Shown: positions 53,554 through 61,107 of the stretch, in pieces
How positions within the stretch are numbered: the stretch's first letter is position 1
Layout: each line of letters begins with the position of its first letter
DNA from: Propioniferax innocua
Lineage (GTDB): Bacteria; Actinomycetota; Actinomycetes; Propionibacteriales; Propionibacteriaceae
Assembly: GCF_006716235.1 (NCBI RefSeq)
Contig: NZ_VFOR01000002.1
Span: 868,001 to 932,000, forward strand
DNA: 64,000 nucleotides
Direction of reading: 5' to 3'
Notes under the pieces: model-generated
The model's database searches: none
Seen by the model: only the letters and a program-made list of their open reading frames with translations
Told to the model about the DNA's origin: nothing
Translations under genes and position numbers: made by a program

Positions 53554-54387
53554 TCAGGCGTCGGCTGCTCGGTGAACCCGTTCCTCGGCCTCCATCGCCG
53601 CCACGAAGTCCTTCTTGGTGGACTGCCAGACGTCCTCGGTCATACCGATGCGCCAGTAACCCGAGATCGAGACCCGATCCTTGGGCAGACCCCTCTCGAC
53701 GAAGAGGAAACGACGCAGATCCCGGACCATCTCGGCCACACCGTGCACGAAGGCGTCGAACGTCTCCGGCAGGTCAGCGCAACGGACCGCATGCGCAAGA
53801 GCCTGCCCCGGCTCTGCTCCACGTCGATGCACCCACGTGACCGGCCCGGGCATCTCGATCTCCCCCTCGGCGTCCTCCACCTCGCAGAACACGATCGGGG
53901 TCGTCGATTCGGGCATCTCCTCCATGGCCCGGGCGATCGCGGGAAGGGCCGCCTCGTCGCCGGCGAGCAGCAGCGTCGACGCCGAAGGGTCCGGCCGCCA
54001 CTTACCACCGGGACCACGGAAGGAGACCTGGTCCCCCGGCTGGGCCTGTGTCATCCATCGTCCGGCGAGACCGTTGTCATGGACGACGCAGTCGAGTGTG
54101 AGCAGACGCTCCTCGGGATCGAACTTCCGGATCGTGTACGTCCGGGACACCGGCCACTGCTCACGCGGCCGGGTCTGGCGAATGTGCTCGGGGTCGACCG
54201 GATGGCCGTAGTCAGCACCCTCGGGCGGGAAGAAGAGCTTCACGTAGTGGTCGGTCCACGGCAGTTCCGGCATGAGATCCAGATCGTCACCGGTCAACAC
54301 AAGGCGCACCATCTCCGGCGCGAGGCGTTCGATGCTGTGCACCGTCACGGTCTTGGGAACCGCCTTGTTCTTGTCCACTGACTCCAT
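53554..54387 (-). CDS. Siderophore-interacting protein (FAD-dependent ferric reductase, ViuB/YqjH-like)
   Basis: Releases iron from imported ferric siderophores by reduction. The 277 residues contain an N-terminal FAD-binding beta-barrel with the RTYTIRKFDPEERLLTLDCVVHDNGLAGRWMTQAQPGDQVSF flavin site, and a C-terminal NAD(P)H-binding part (LLLAGDEAALPAIARAMEEM; ISGYWRIGMTEDVWQ). The ATG follows TAAGAT by 6 nt. No siderophore uptake gene or iron box was seen beside it. Confidence 0.93.
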   Translation of the reverse strand: MESVDKNKAVPKTVTVHSIERLAPEMVRLVLTGDDLDLMPELPWTDHYVKLFFPPEGADYGHPVDPEHIRQTRPREQWPVSRTYTIRKFDPEERLLTLDCVVHDNGLAGRWMTQAQPGDQVSFRGPGGKWRPDPSASTLLLAGDEAALPAIARAMEEMPESTTPIVFCEVEDAEGEIEMPGPVTWVHRRGAEPGQALAHAVRCADLPETFDAFVHGVAEMVRDLRRFLFVERGLPKDRVSISGYWRIGMTEDVWQSTKKDFVAAMEAEERVHRAADA

Positions 54388-54393
54388 GCCGCC

Positions 54394-54399
54394 ATCTTA
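54394..54399 (-). promoter_or_regulatory. -10 element of the siderophore-interacting protein gene, leaderless type
   Basis: TAAGAT (minus strand), 6 nt before the ATG. Confidence 0.6.
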
Positions 54400-54541
54400 G
54401 GCATCCCTAACCCCATGGCAAGCGGTGACCAGAAATCGTCCGATTCGGCCCTCCCCGGCGATTCGTTCACACACATCGGCCGCTCGGGGCCCTAGCTTGA
54501 AGCGCGGTTACACCACTCGTCTTCCCCCAAGGAGTGCAGCC

Positions 54542-55237
54542 ATGCCCCGAACCCGCTCGGCGACTCGCCGTTCCTCGACGCCTCGCACGCCGGCCTCGGT
54601 CCTGATCGCTGTTGCGGCCATGGCCGCTGTGGTCATCGGCGTTCCGCTGACCATCCCCCGTGCCGACGCCAATGAGGTCGACGCCTCAAGCCATCAGTCG
54701 TTCATCGACACCGTGGCACCCCTCGCCCAACGCGGACAGGAACAGTACGGCGTCCCGGCGTCGGTCACGATCGCCCAGGCGATCATCGAAAGCGGCTGGG
54801 GAACCTCCGGCCTCACGACGCAGGGCAACGCGTACTTCGGCATCAAGTGCTCCGAGTCGAACCACGCCACCGGCTGTGTGCACCTGCCCACCCAGGAGGT
54901 GTACGACGGCCAGCCGACGCAGATCACCGACGGGTTCCGCACCTACCCCACCGCCGAGGCATCGTTCCTGGATCACGGCGAGTTCCTGCGCACCGTGCCG
55001 CTGTACGCCAATGCGTTCAACTTCTCGCACGATCCGGACCAGTTCATCCGTGAGGTGCATGCCGCCGGCTATGCCACCGACCCCGCCTACGCCGACATCA
55101 TCATCGGCACCATGCGCGAACACGACCTCTACCGGTTCAACGTCCCCGGGCCTCCGCCCGAGGCACCCGCCCCTCCGGCCGAACCGGTCGTCGTCGCCAA
55201 CGCCGAGGAGGGCGCGACCGAGCGTCAGCTCTCCTGA
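54542..55237 (+). CDS. Secreted GH73 peptidoglycan hydrolase (N-acetylglucosaminidase)
   Basis: A 231-residue exported cell-wall hydrolase. The N-terminal signal (about residues 1-45; VLIAVAAMAAVVIGVPLTIPRADA) is followed by a glucosaminidase domain with SFIDTVAPLAQRGQEQYGVPASVTIAQAIIESGWGTSGLT, where the catalytic Glu lies in IIESGWG, then QGNAYFGIKC and the DGFRTYPTAEASFLDHGEFLR region. A short Pro/Ala tail ends it. AAGGAG precedes the ATG. It is monocistronic and followed by a nested hairpin. Confidence 0.93.
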   Translation: MPRTRSATRRSSTPRTPASVLIAVAAMAAVVIGVPLTIPRADANEVDASSHQSFIDTVAPLAQRGQEQYGVPASVTIAQAIIESGWGTSGLTTQGNAYFGIKCSESNHATGCVHLPTQEVYDGQPTQITDGFRTYPTAEASFLDHGEFLRTVPLYANAFNFSHDPDQFIREVHAAGYATDPAYADIIIGTMREHDLYRFNVPGPPPEAPAPPAEPVVVANAEEGATERQLS

Positions 55238-55251
55238 CCCACACTCCAGCA

Positions 55252-55310
55252 CGCCCGGCCTCTTCGCGGACCGGATCACCCCTGTGATCCAAGCCCGAAG
55301 GGGCCGGGCG
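55252..55310. terminator. Nested double hairpin after the GH73 gene
   Basis: Outer stem: CGCCCGGCCTCTTCG with CGAAGGGGCCGGGCG (14 of 15 pairs plus one G-T). Inner hairpin: GGATCAC-CCCT-GTGATCC. There is no U tract. It probably ends the GH73 transcript but it is larger than a normal terminator. Confidence 0.65.
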
Positions 55311-55386
55311 TCGTGCATCTCCAGACGTCTCCGCCAGGCCATCTGCGACGGCCCTCTTGCGTGATACCCCGAGACACACGTACTGT

Positions 55387-55402
55387 GCTACCAGTGGGTA
55401 AC
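55387..55402. promoter_or_regulatory. Palindromic operator upstream of the acyl-CoA dehydrogenase
   Basis: GCTACCAGTGGGTAAC, matching the 16-bp palindrome before etfD at GxTACCxxxGxGTAAC. It sits 82 bp before the start codon. Confidence 0.6.
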
Positions 55403-55483
55403 AACGCAGTGCTCCGATGCGCCGGGGCCGCGGCCCCCCTTACTCAGCAGAGCGTCAATCCGCTCCAGTCAGCAGAGGTGAAG

Positions 55484-57316
55484 ATGAGCCACTACAAGTC
55501 GAACGTCCGCGATATCGAATTCAACCTGTTCGAAGTACTCGGCCGCGATGAACTGCTCGGCACAGGTCCCGCAGAAGACATGGACCGCGACACCGCCGAG
55601 ACCGCACTGAAGGAGCTGGACACGCTCTGCACCGAGAAGGTGTCACTCGGATTCGAAGACGATGACCGCGTCCCCCCGACATACGACCCCGACAGCAAGA
55701 GCATCACGGTCCCCGATTCCACGAAGAAGGCCTTCAAGTCCTACATGGACTCCGAGTGGTGGCGCGTCGAGCTGCCCACCGAGCTGGAAGGCCTGAACGC
55801 CCCGCCGTCGCTGCGCTGGGGCCTCATCGAACTCGTCCTGGCCGCCAACCCGGCGGTCTACATGTACTCCGCCGGCCCCAAGTTCGGCCAGGTCGTGCAC
55901 CGCAACGGCACCGAGCGGGACAAGAAGATCGCCCAGCACATGGTCGACCGCCAGTGGGGTGCCACGATGGTCCTGACCGAGCCGGACGCCGGCTCCGACG
56001 TCGGAGCCGGACGCACCAAGGCGTTCCTGCAGGAGGACGGCACCTGGCATCTCGAAGGCGTCAAGCGCTTCATCACCTCGGGTGATCAGGACATGACCGA
56101 GAACATCATGCACCTGGTGCTCGCTCGTCCTGTCGGCGTCGAGGGAGTCGGCGGCCCGGGCACCAAGGGGCTGTCCTTGTTCCTCGTGCCGAAGTACATG
56201 TTCGATCTCGAGACCGGCGACCTCAAGGAGCGCAACGGCGTCTACGTCACCAACCTCGAGAAGAAGATGGGCCTGAAGGTCTCCTCCACATGCGAGGTGA
56301 CCTTCGGCGACGGTCAGCCCGCCGTCGGATATCTCCTGGGGGAGAGCCACGACGGCATCGCCCAGATGTTCCAGGTGATCGAGCACGCCCGCATGATGGT
56401 GGGCACCAAGGCGATGGCCACGGCGTCGACCGGCTACCTGAATGCACTCGAGTACGCCAAGACGCGTGTGCAGGGCGCTGACCTGCTCACGCCCGGCAAG
56501 GACGCCCCCCGCGTCACGATCACCCACCACCCCGATGTGCGCCGCTCACTCATGACGCAGAAAGCCACCGCCGAGGCCCTGCGCATGCTCGTGCTCTACA
56601 CCGCGAGCTTCCAGGACCGCGTCTGGTGGGCCGAGGAGACCGGCGCCGAACACGACACTCTCGCCGAGAAGATCAACGATCTGCTGCTGCCGGTGGTCAA
56701 GGGCTACTGCTCCGAGAAGGCGTGGACGCTGCTGGGCACCGAGAGCCTGCAGACCTTCGGCGGCTCGGGCTTCCTGCAGGACTACCCCCTCGAGCAGTAC
56801 GTGCGCGACGCGAAGATCGACACGCTGTACGAGGGCACCACCGCCATCCAGGGCCAGGATCTCTTCTTCCGCAAGATCGTGAAGGATCAGGGCGTCGCCA
56901 TCGGCGCAGTCGCCGAGGAGATCGAGGCGTTCCTGCAGGCGGGCGGAGAACTCAAGGCCGAGCAGGCGCTGCTGGCGAAGGCACTCGAGGCCGTGCAGGG
57001 CATGCTCGGCGTGATGTTCGGACACCTGCAGGAATCCCAGGGCAGCAACCCCAAGGCCCTCTACACGGTGGGGCTCAACACCTCGCGCCTGCTGATGGTC
57101 CTCGGCGACGTCGTGTGCTCCTATCTGATGCTCCGGGCGGGCGAAGTGGCGTCGGCCCGGCTCGCCGAAGGCACCACGGAGACCGATTTCTACAGCGGCA
57201 AGGTCGCAGCGGCCAAGTGGTTCGCGCAGACGCACCTGCCGAAGGTGATCTCCGAGCTCAAGATCGCGCAGGCACAGACGCCCGACATCATGGAGCTGCC
57301 TGAGAGCGCCTTCTGA
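55484..57316 (+). CDS. Acyl-CoA dehydrogenase (FadE5-like, long form)
   Basis: FAD enzyme of 610 residues that oxidises acyl-CoA in fatty-acid degradation, passing electrons to ETF and, in this window, probably to EtfD. It belongs to the large-subunit type of about 600 residues with an extra N-terminal part (MSHYKSNVRDIEFNLFEVLG). Characteristic segments are MVLTEPDAGSDVGAGRTKA, RFITSGDQDMTENIMHLVLAR, GTESLQTFGGSGFLQDYPLEQYVRDAKIDTLYEGTTAIQ (catalytic Glu), and a C-terminal helical extension. The ATG has AGAGG upstream; the open frame extends 57 codons further, with no support. Confidence 0.94.
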   Translation: MSHYKSNVRDIEFNLFEVLGRDELLGTGPAEDMDRDTAETALKELDTLCTEKVSLGFEDDDRVPPTYDPDSKSITVPDSTKKAFKSYMDSEWWRVELPTELEGLNAPPSLRWGLIELVLAANPAVYMYSAGPKFGQVVHRNGTERDKKIAQHMVDRQWGATMVLTEPDAGSDVGAGRTKAFLQEDGTWHLEGVKRFITSGDQDMTENIMHLVLARPVGVEGVGGPGTKGLSLFLVPKYMFDLETGDLKERNGVYVTNLEKKMGLKVSSTCEVTFGDGQPAVGYLLGESHDGIAQMFQVIEHARMMVGTKAMATASTGYLNALEYAKTRVQGADLLTPGKDAPRVTITHHPDVRRSLMTQKATAEALRMLVLYTASFQDRVWWAEETGAEHDTLAEKINDLLLPVVKGYCSEKAWTLLGTESLQTFGGSGFLQDYPLEQYVRDAKIDTLYEGTTAIQGQDLFFRKIVKDQGVAIGAVAEEIEAFLQAGGELKAEQALLAKALEAVQGMLGVMFGHLQESQGSNPKALYTVGLNTSRLLMVLGDVVCSYLMLRAGEVASARLAEGTTETDFYSGKVAAAKWFAQTHLPKVISELKIAQAQTPDIMELPESAF

Positions 57317-57346
57317 GACAACCCACCCCGAACGGGGAGACGCCGA

Positions 57347-57397
57347 GACCCTCTCGCACACAGATGTGAATCGACTTATATCTGGTGCGAGAGGGTC
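57347..57397. terminator. Long hairpin after the acyl-CoA dehydrogenase
   Basis: A 13-bp stem GACCCTCTCGCAC/GTGCGAGAGGGTC is continued inward, across a single bulged A, by CAGAT/ATCTG around a 14-nt loop. No long U run follows. It is the likely terminator, though its length is atypical. Confidence 0.7.
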
Positions 57398-57497
57398 GAC
57401 GCAAACCCGCCGTCGACAAGATGAACCCTCGGAAAACTCCTGTCGACAGACCTTGCTCCGCGCGTACTCGAACCCTCAGGTTGGACTTGGCCATTCA

Positions 57498-57563
57498 CGC
57501 CCACCCGGGCGTAACCGACAAAACGCCCACCCGGGCGTAACCGACCAAACGCCCACCCGGGCG
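57498..57563. repeat. Three palindromic repeats (26-bp period) before the 5'-nucleotidase
   Basis: CGCCCACCCGGGCG appears three times at 57498, 57524 and 57550, exactly 26 bp apart, each a CGCCC-ACCC-GGGCG palindrome, followed by GTAACCGAC in the first two and GATACC in the third. The last copy ends 25 bp before the ATG of the nucleotidase, so transcript or promoter control is plausible. The remainder of the 57.3-57.6 kb gap shows nothing else. Confidence 0.8.
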
Positions 57564-57588
57564 ATACCAAGTTTCGCGAGGAGTACTC

Positions 57589-60111
57589 ATGTCCAACCGC
57601 TGGATCCGGGGTGCCGCAGCCATCTGCGCCCTCGGGTTGACCGGTGTGACCGTCGCGGCGAACGCCTCGGCAGCCACCCCGTCCCCCACGCCCACGCCGT
57701 CCACCTCCACCACCCCCGAGGCCGCGGCCACGCCCGAGGCGACGCCGACGCCCGACGCCACCCCCGAGGTGACGCCGCAGGCCTGCACCCCCGCCGAGAC
57801 CCTGTCGCTGATCAACTTCAACGACTTCCACGGACGTCTCGCCCCGGAGTACCCCGACACCATCGGTGTCGTCGGTGACATCGAGAAGCTGCGCGCCGAG
57901 GCGGGCGAGGAGAACTCGCTCCTGCTCTCGGCCGGCGACAACATCGGCGGCTCGCTGTTCCCGTCGTTCTCGCAGGATGACGACCCCGCCATCGAGTTCC
58001 TCAACGCCATCGAGCTCGACGCGGCAGCGGTCGGCAACCACGAGTTCGACCGTGGCTACGCCGATCTGCGCGAGCGCATCGACGGTGGCGGCGAACGCAC
58101 CCAGGCCGGATTCCCCTACCTCGGCGCGAATGTGTACGGCGCCGGCACGCAGGATCCCGTGCTCGAGGAATACGCGACCTTCGAGAAGGCCGGCGTCCAG
58201 GTGGCCGTCATCGGTGCGGTGACCGGCGCGACCGCCGGCATGGTCTCTCCCGCCGGCATCGAGGACATCGAGTTCGGCGACCCGGTCGAGGCCGTCAACC
58301 GCGTTGCCGCGCAGCTCTCCGATGGTGACGAGTCCAACGGCGAGGCCGACATCATCATCGCCGAGTACCACGACGGTGGTCCCTCCTCCGGTGATCTCGA
58401 CTCCAACATGGCCAACGCCAACTTCGAGAAGATGAGCACCCAGACCTCCCCCGAGGTTGATGCGATCTTCCAGGGCCACACGCATCAGGAGTACGCCTAC
58501 GACGCCCCGATCGAGGGCACCGACCGCACCCGCCCGGTGCTCCAGGCCAAGTCCTACTTCGAGGCGCTGGGCCACGTGCAGCTCGAGATCGACGCCGAGG
58601 GCAACGTCTGCTCGTACACCGCCGAGAACATCGAGAGCACCATGACCGCCGACGAGGCCGCCGACCAGTATCCGCGCGCCGCAGCGGCCGCCCAGATCCT
58701 GGAGCGCACGCTGAACGAGGCCTCGGTCATCGGCTCGCAGGTCGTCGGTGAGGCCACGGCCCCGATCACCCGCGCCACCGGTGCCGACGGCAGCGAGAAC
58801 CGTCTCGCCGAGTCGACCCTCACCAACATGGTCGCGCAGCAGTTCAAGGAGGTGCTGGGCAACGAGGACGCGAACTTCATCGGCATCCAGAACCCCGGCG
58901 GTACCCGTGATGACATCGACGCCGGTGAGATCACGTACGAAGAGGCCGCCAAGGTGCTGCCTTTCGCCAACTCGCTGATGACCACCGAGCTGACCGGTGC
59001 ACAGTTCAAGACCGTGCTCGAGCAGCAGTGGCAGCGTGACGAGAACGGCGAGCCCCTCGCCGAGGGCCGTCCCTTCCTCGCTCTGGGCCTGTCGGACAAC
59101 GTGACCTACACCTACGACGAGTCGCGCGAGATGGATGACCGCATCACCGGCATCTGGATCAACGGCGAGCCGATCGACCCGGAGGCCACCTACACCGTGG
59201 GTTCGGGCAACTTCCTGATCGACGGTGGCGACCAGTTCTACGAGCTGGCCAACGGCGCCAACCGCACCGACACCGGCCGCGTCGACCTCGAGGCCTGGAC
59301 CGAGTGGCTCGAGAGCAACTCGCCGCTGAACCCCGACTTCGCTCGTCGTGGCGTCAGCGTCACCGATGTTCCCGAGGTGCTCGTCCACGATGAGCCCGGC
59401 ACCATCTCGCTCGGCGTTCCCGTCGACGGTGGCGTCGCCCCCGACACCCTGACCACCGCCAGCACCGATGTGCCGGACCCGGCCACCGTGACCGCTCGCA
59501 TCGGCGATGTCGTCATCGGTGAGGGCACCGTGACCGACAACATGATCACCGACATGGAGCTCATCGTGCCGGCCGAGGTCGAGCCCGGTATGCACGTGAT
59601 CGAGTTCACCGTCGATCCCAACGGCACCGTGATCCGCGTTCCGATGGTGATCGAGGCCGCCGAGGAGCAGGTCGATCCCAACATGGTGACGCACCTCTCC
59701 TACGACACCTCGTGCACGCCGGCCGATGGCAGCCGCGAGTACACCCCCGGTGAGACCTACACCTGGGTCGCCTGCAACGCCTTCGGCGAGCCGGTCGCAA
59801 ACACCGAGTTCAAGGTGTTCGAGACCGCTGACAACAACGCCGCGAACCTCGAGCAGGGCAACCTGGTCGACACCCTCACCACCAACGACAAGGGTGAGTT
59901 CCAGATGACCATCCCCGAGGCCGGCTACATCGGTGCAGTCTCGACTGTCACCCCCGAGGTCCGCGTCATCGTCGGCCAGAACCCCACCACCGGCGAGCCC
60001 ATCACCGAGGACCCCGTGAAGCCCGGTGAACCCGGTGCAGGTGACAAGCCCGGCAAGCCCGGTAAGCCCGGAGGCCCCAGCAAGGGCGGTCTGCCCAAGA
60101 CCGGCCTCTGA
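57589..60111 (+). CDS. Secreted 5'-nucleotidase/metallophosphoesterase ending in LPKTGL
   Basis: An exported enzyme of 840 residues that would release phosphate from extracellular nucleotides. A signal peptide (cleavage near residue 28) is followed by a Pro/Thr linker, the metallophosphatase domain with metal motifs LINFNDFHGRL, SAGDNIGGS, AVGNHEFDRGY and FQGHTHQEYAYD, and the 5'-nucleotidase C-terminal domain (GSENRLAESTLTNMVAQQF). Two Ig-like beta-domains follow, then a Lys/Pro/Gly tail. The protein stops at GGLPKTGL, with an LPXTG-like motif but no membrane helix or basic tail. GCGAGGAG lies before the ATG. Confidence 0.93.
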   Translation: MSNRWIRGAAAICALGLTGVTVAANASAATPSPTPTPSTSTTPEAAATPEATPTPDATPEVTPQACTPAETLSLINFNDFHGRLAPEYPDTIGVVGDIEKLRAEAGEENSLLLSAGDNIGGSLFPSFSQDDDPAIEFLNAIELDAAAVGNHEFDRGYADLRERIDGGGERTQAGFPYLGANVYGAGTQDPVLEEYATFEKAGVQVAVIGAVTGATAGMVSPAGIEDIEFGDPVEAVNRVAAQLSDGDESNGEADIIIAEYHDGGPSSGDLDSNMANANFEKMSTQTSPEVDAIFQGHTHQEYAYDAPIEGTDRTRPVLQAKSYFEALGHVQLEIDAEGNVCSYTAENIESTMTADEAADQYPRAAAAAQILERTLNEASVIGSQVVGEATAPITRATGADGSENRLAESTLTNMVAQQFKEVLGNEDANFIGIQNPGGTRDDIDAGEITYEEAAKVLPFANSLMTTELTGAQFKTVLEQQWQRDENGEPLAEGRPFLALGLSDNVTYTYDESREMDDRITGIWINGEPIDPEATYTVGSGNFLIDGGDQFYELANGANRTDTGRVDLEAWTEWLESNSPLNPDFARRGVSVTDVPEVLVHDEPGTISLGVPVDGGVAPDTLTTASTDVPDPATVTARIGDVVIGEGTVTDNMITDMELIVPAEVEPGMHVIEFTVDPNGTVIRVPMVIEAAEEQVDPNMVTHLSYDTSCTPADGSREYTPGETYTWVACNAFGEPVANTEFKVFETADNNAANLEQGNLVDTLTTNDKGEFQMTIPEAGYIGAVSTVTPEVRVIVGQNPTTGEPITEDPVKPGEPGAGDKPGKPGKPGGPSKGGLPKTGL

Positions 60112-60136
60112 TCAGCTGATGAACAACTGAACACCG

Positions 60137-60170
60137 CAGGTGCCCGGCCCCTCGAGGGGCCGGGCACCTG
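60137..60170. terminator. 34-bp perfect palindrome terminator
   Basis: CAGGTGCCCGGCCCCTC is followed directly by its reverse complement, a perfect 17-bp inverted repeat without spacer, 26 bp after the nucleotidase stop. It is the strongest hairpin in the window. Confidence 0.85.
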
Positions 60171-60222
60171 TCACTTCGGGGGCTGTCTCATCGGGAGCAG
60201 TCGCGTCGGAGGCTGTCGCGTC

Positions 60223-60300
60223 GGAGGTATCTCATCGCGGGCAGCCGCGTCGGGGGCAGTCGCACCGGAGGTATCTCATCGCGGGCAGCCGCGTCGGGGG
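60223..60300. repeat. 34-bp direct repeat, 44-bp period
   Basis: Two identical copies of a 34-bp sequence (GGAGGTATCTCATCGCGGGC at its start) begin 44 bp apart, and a partial copy follows. They lie between the nucleotidase terminator and array 3. Confidence 0.7.
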
Positions 60301-60356
60301 TATCTCATCGAAAGCCAGAGATCAGAGCCGACCCCTGCCTCGGACCAATCTGCGGC

Positions 60357-60957
60357 TCCACCTCGACCTTGCGCCGTGACTACCCGGCCCAACGCAGAGG
60401 CAGAACCCTCCACACACCAACCCGCAGCCCCACCTCGAAGCCCCACCTCGACGTTACGCCGCGACCACCCGGCCCAACGCAGAGGCAGAACCCTCCACAC
60501 ACCAACCCGCAGCCCCACCTCAACCTTGCGCCGCGACCACCCGGCCCAACGCAGAGGCAGAACCCTCCACACACCAACCCGCAGCCCCACCTCTACCTTG
60601 CGCCGTGACTACCCGGCCCAACGCAGAGGCAGAACCCTCCACACACCAACCCGCAGCCCCACCTCGAAGCCCCACCTCGACGTTACGCCGCGACCACCCG
60701 GCCCAACACAGAGATAGAACCCTCCACACACCAACCCGCAGCCCCACCTCAACCTTGCGCCGCAACCACCCGGCCCAACACAGAGATAGAACCCTCCACA
60801 CACCAACCCGCAGCCCCACCTCGAAGCCCCACCTCGACGTTACGCCGCGACCACCCGGCCCAACACAGAGATAGAACCCTCCACACACCAACCCGCAGCC
60901 CCACCTCTACCTTGCGCCGTGACTACCCGGCCCAAGGTAGAGGTGGGACTCTGAGGT
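60357..60957. repeat. Intergenic hairpin repeat array 3 (eight units, period 72/85 bp)
   Basis: Eight units carry CCCGGCCCAA at 60383, 60468, 60540, 60612, 60697, 60769, 60854 and 60926. Spacings are only 72 or 85 bp, the extra 13 bp being a second CCACCTCGAAGCC block. Each unit contains CCACCTCGAC or a close variant, GCGCCG and, after the core, CGGCCCAACGCAGAGG, forming a stem. Many units also share AACCCTCCACACACCAACCC. The final copy ends in GGTAGAGGTGG. The array lies between the nucleotidase and the dihydrolipoamide acyltransferase gene, with no gene in it. Confidence 0.88.
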
Positions 60958-61107
60958 AGAGGTGGGACGTAGAGCTGGAGCCCCGAAGCAACAGCGAGTG
61001 TTGCTTCGGGGCTCCAACTGACCCAAGCGACCACGCCCCAGCCAAGCCCGGCCCAGACGACCACGCGGTCACAGAACGGCTCGAAGGCCAGCGGTGCCGA
61101 CGCGTGC

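Noticed and set aside
54400-54541. Cyclic-di-AMP (ydaO) riboswitch before the cell-wall hydrolase
   Set aside because: I could not find the conserved ydaO segments, and the leader is only about 140 nt.
57376-59694. A 772-residue frame antisense to the 5'-nucleotidase
   Set aside because: It is the mirror of a strongly biased GC-rich gene, rich in Gly/Val/His, with no ribosome site and no domain.
60357-60957. CRISPR array
   Set aside because: The whole 72-bp unit is conserved, including the parts that would be spacers, and no Cas gene is near.
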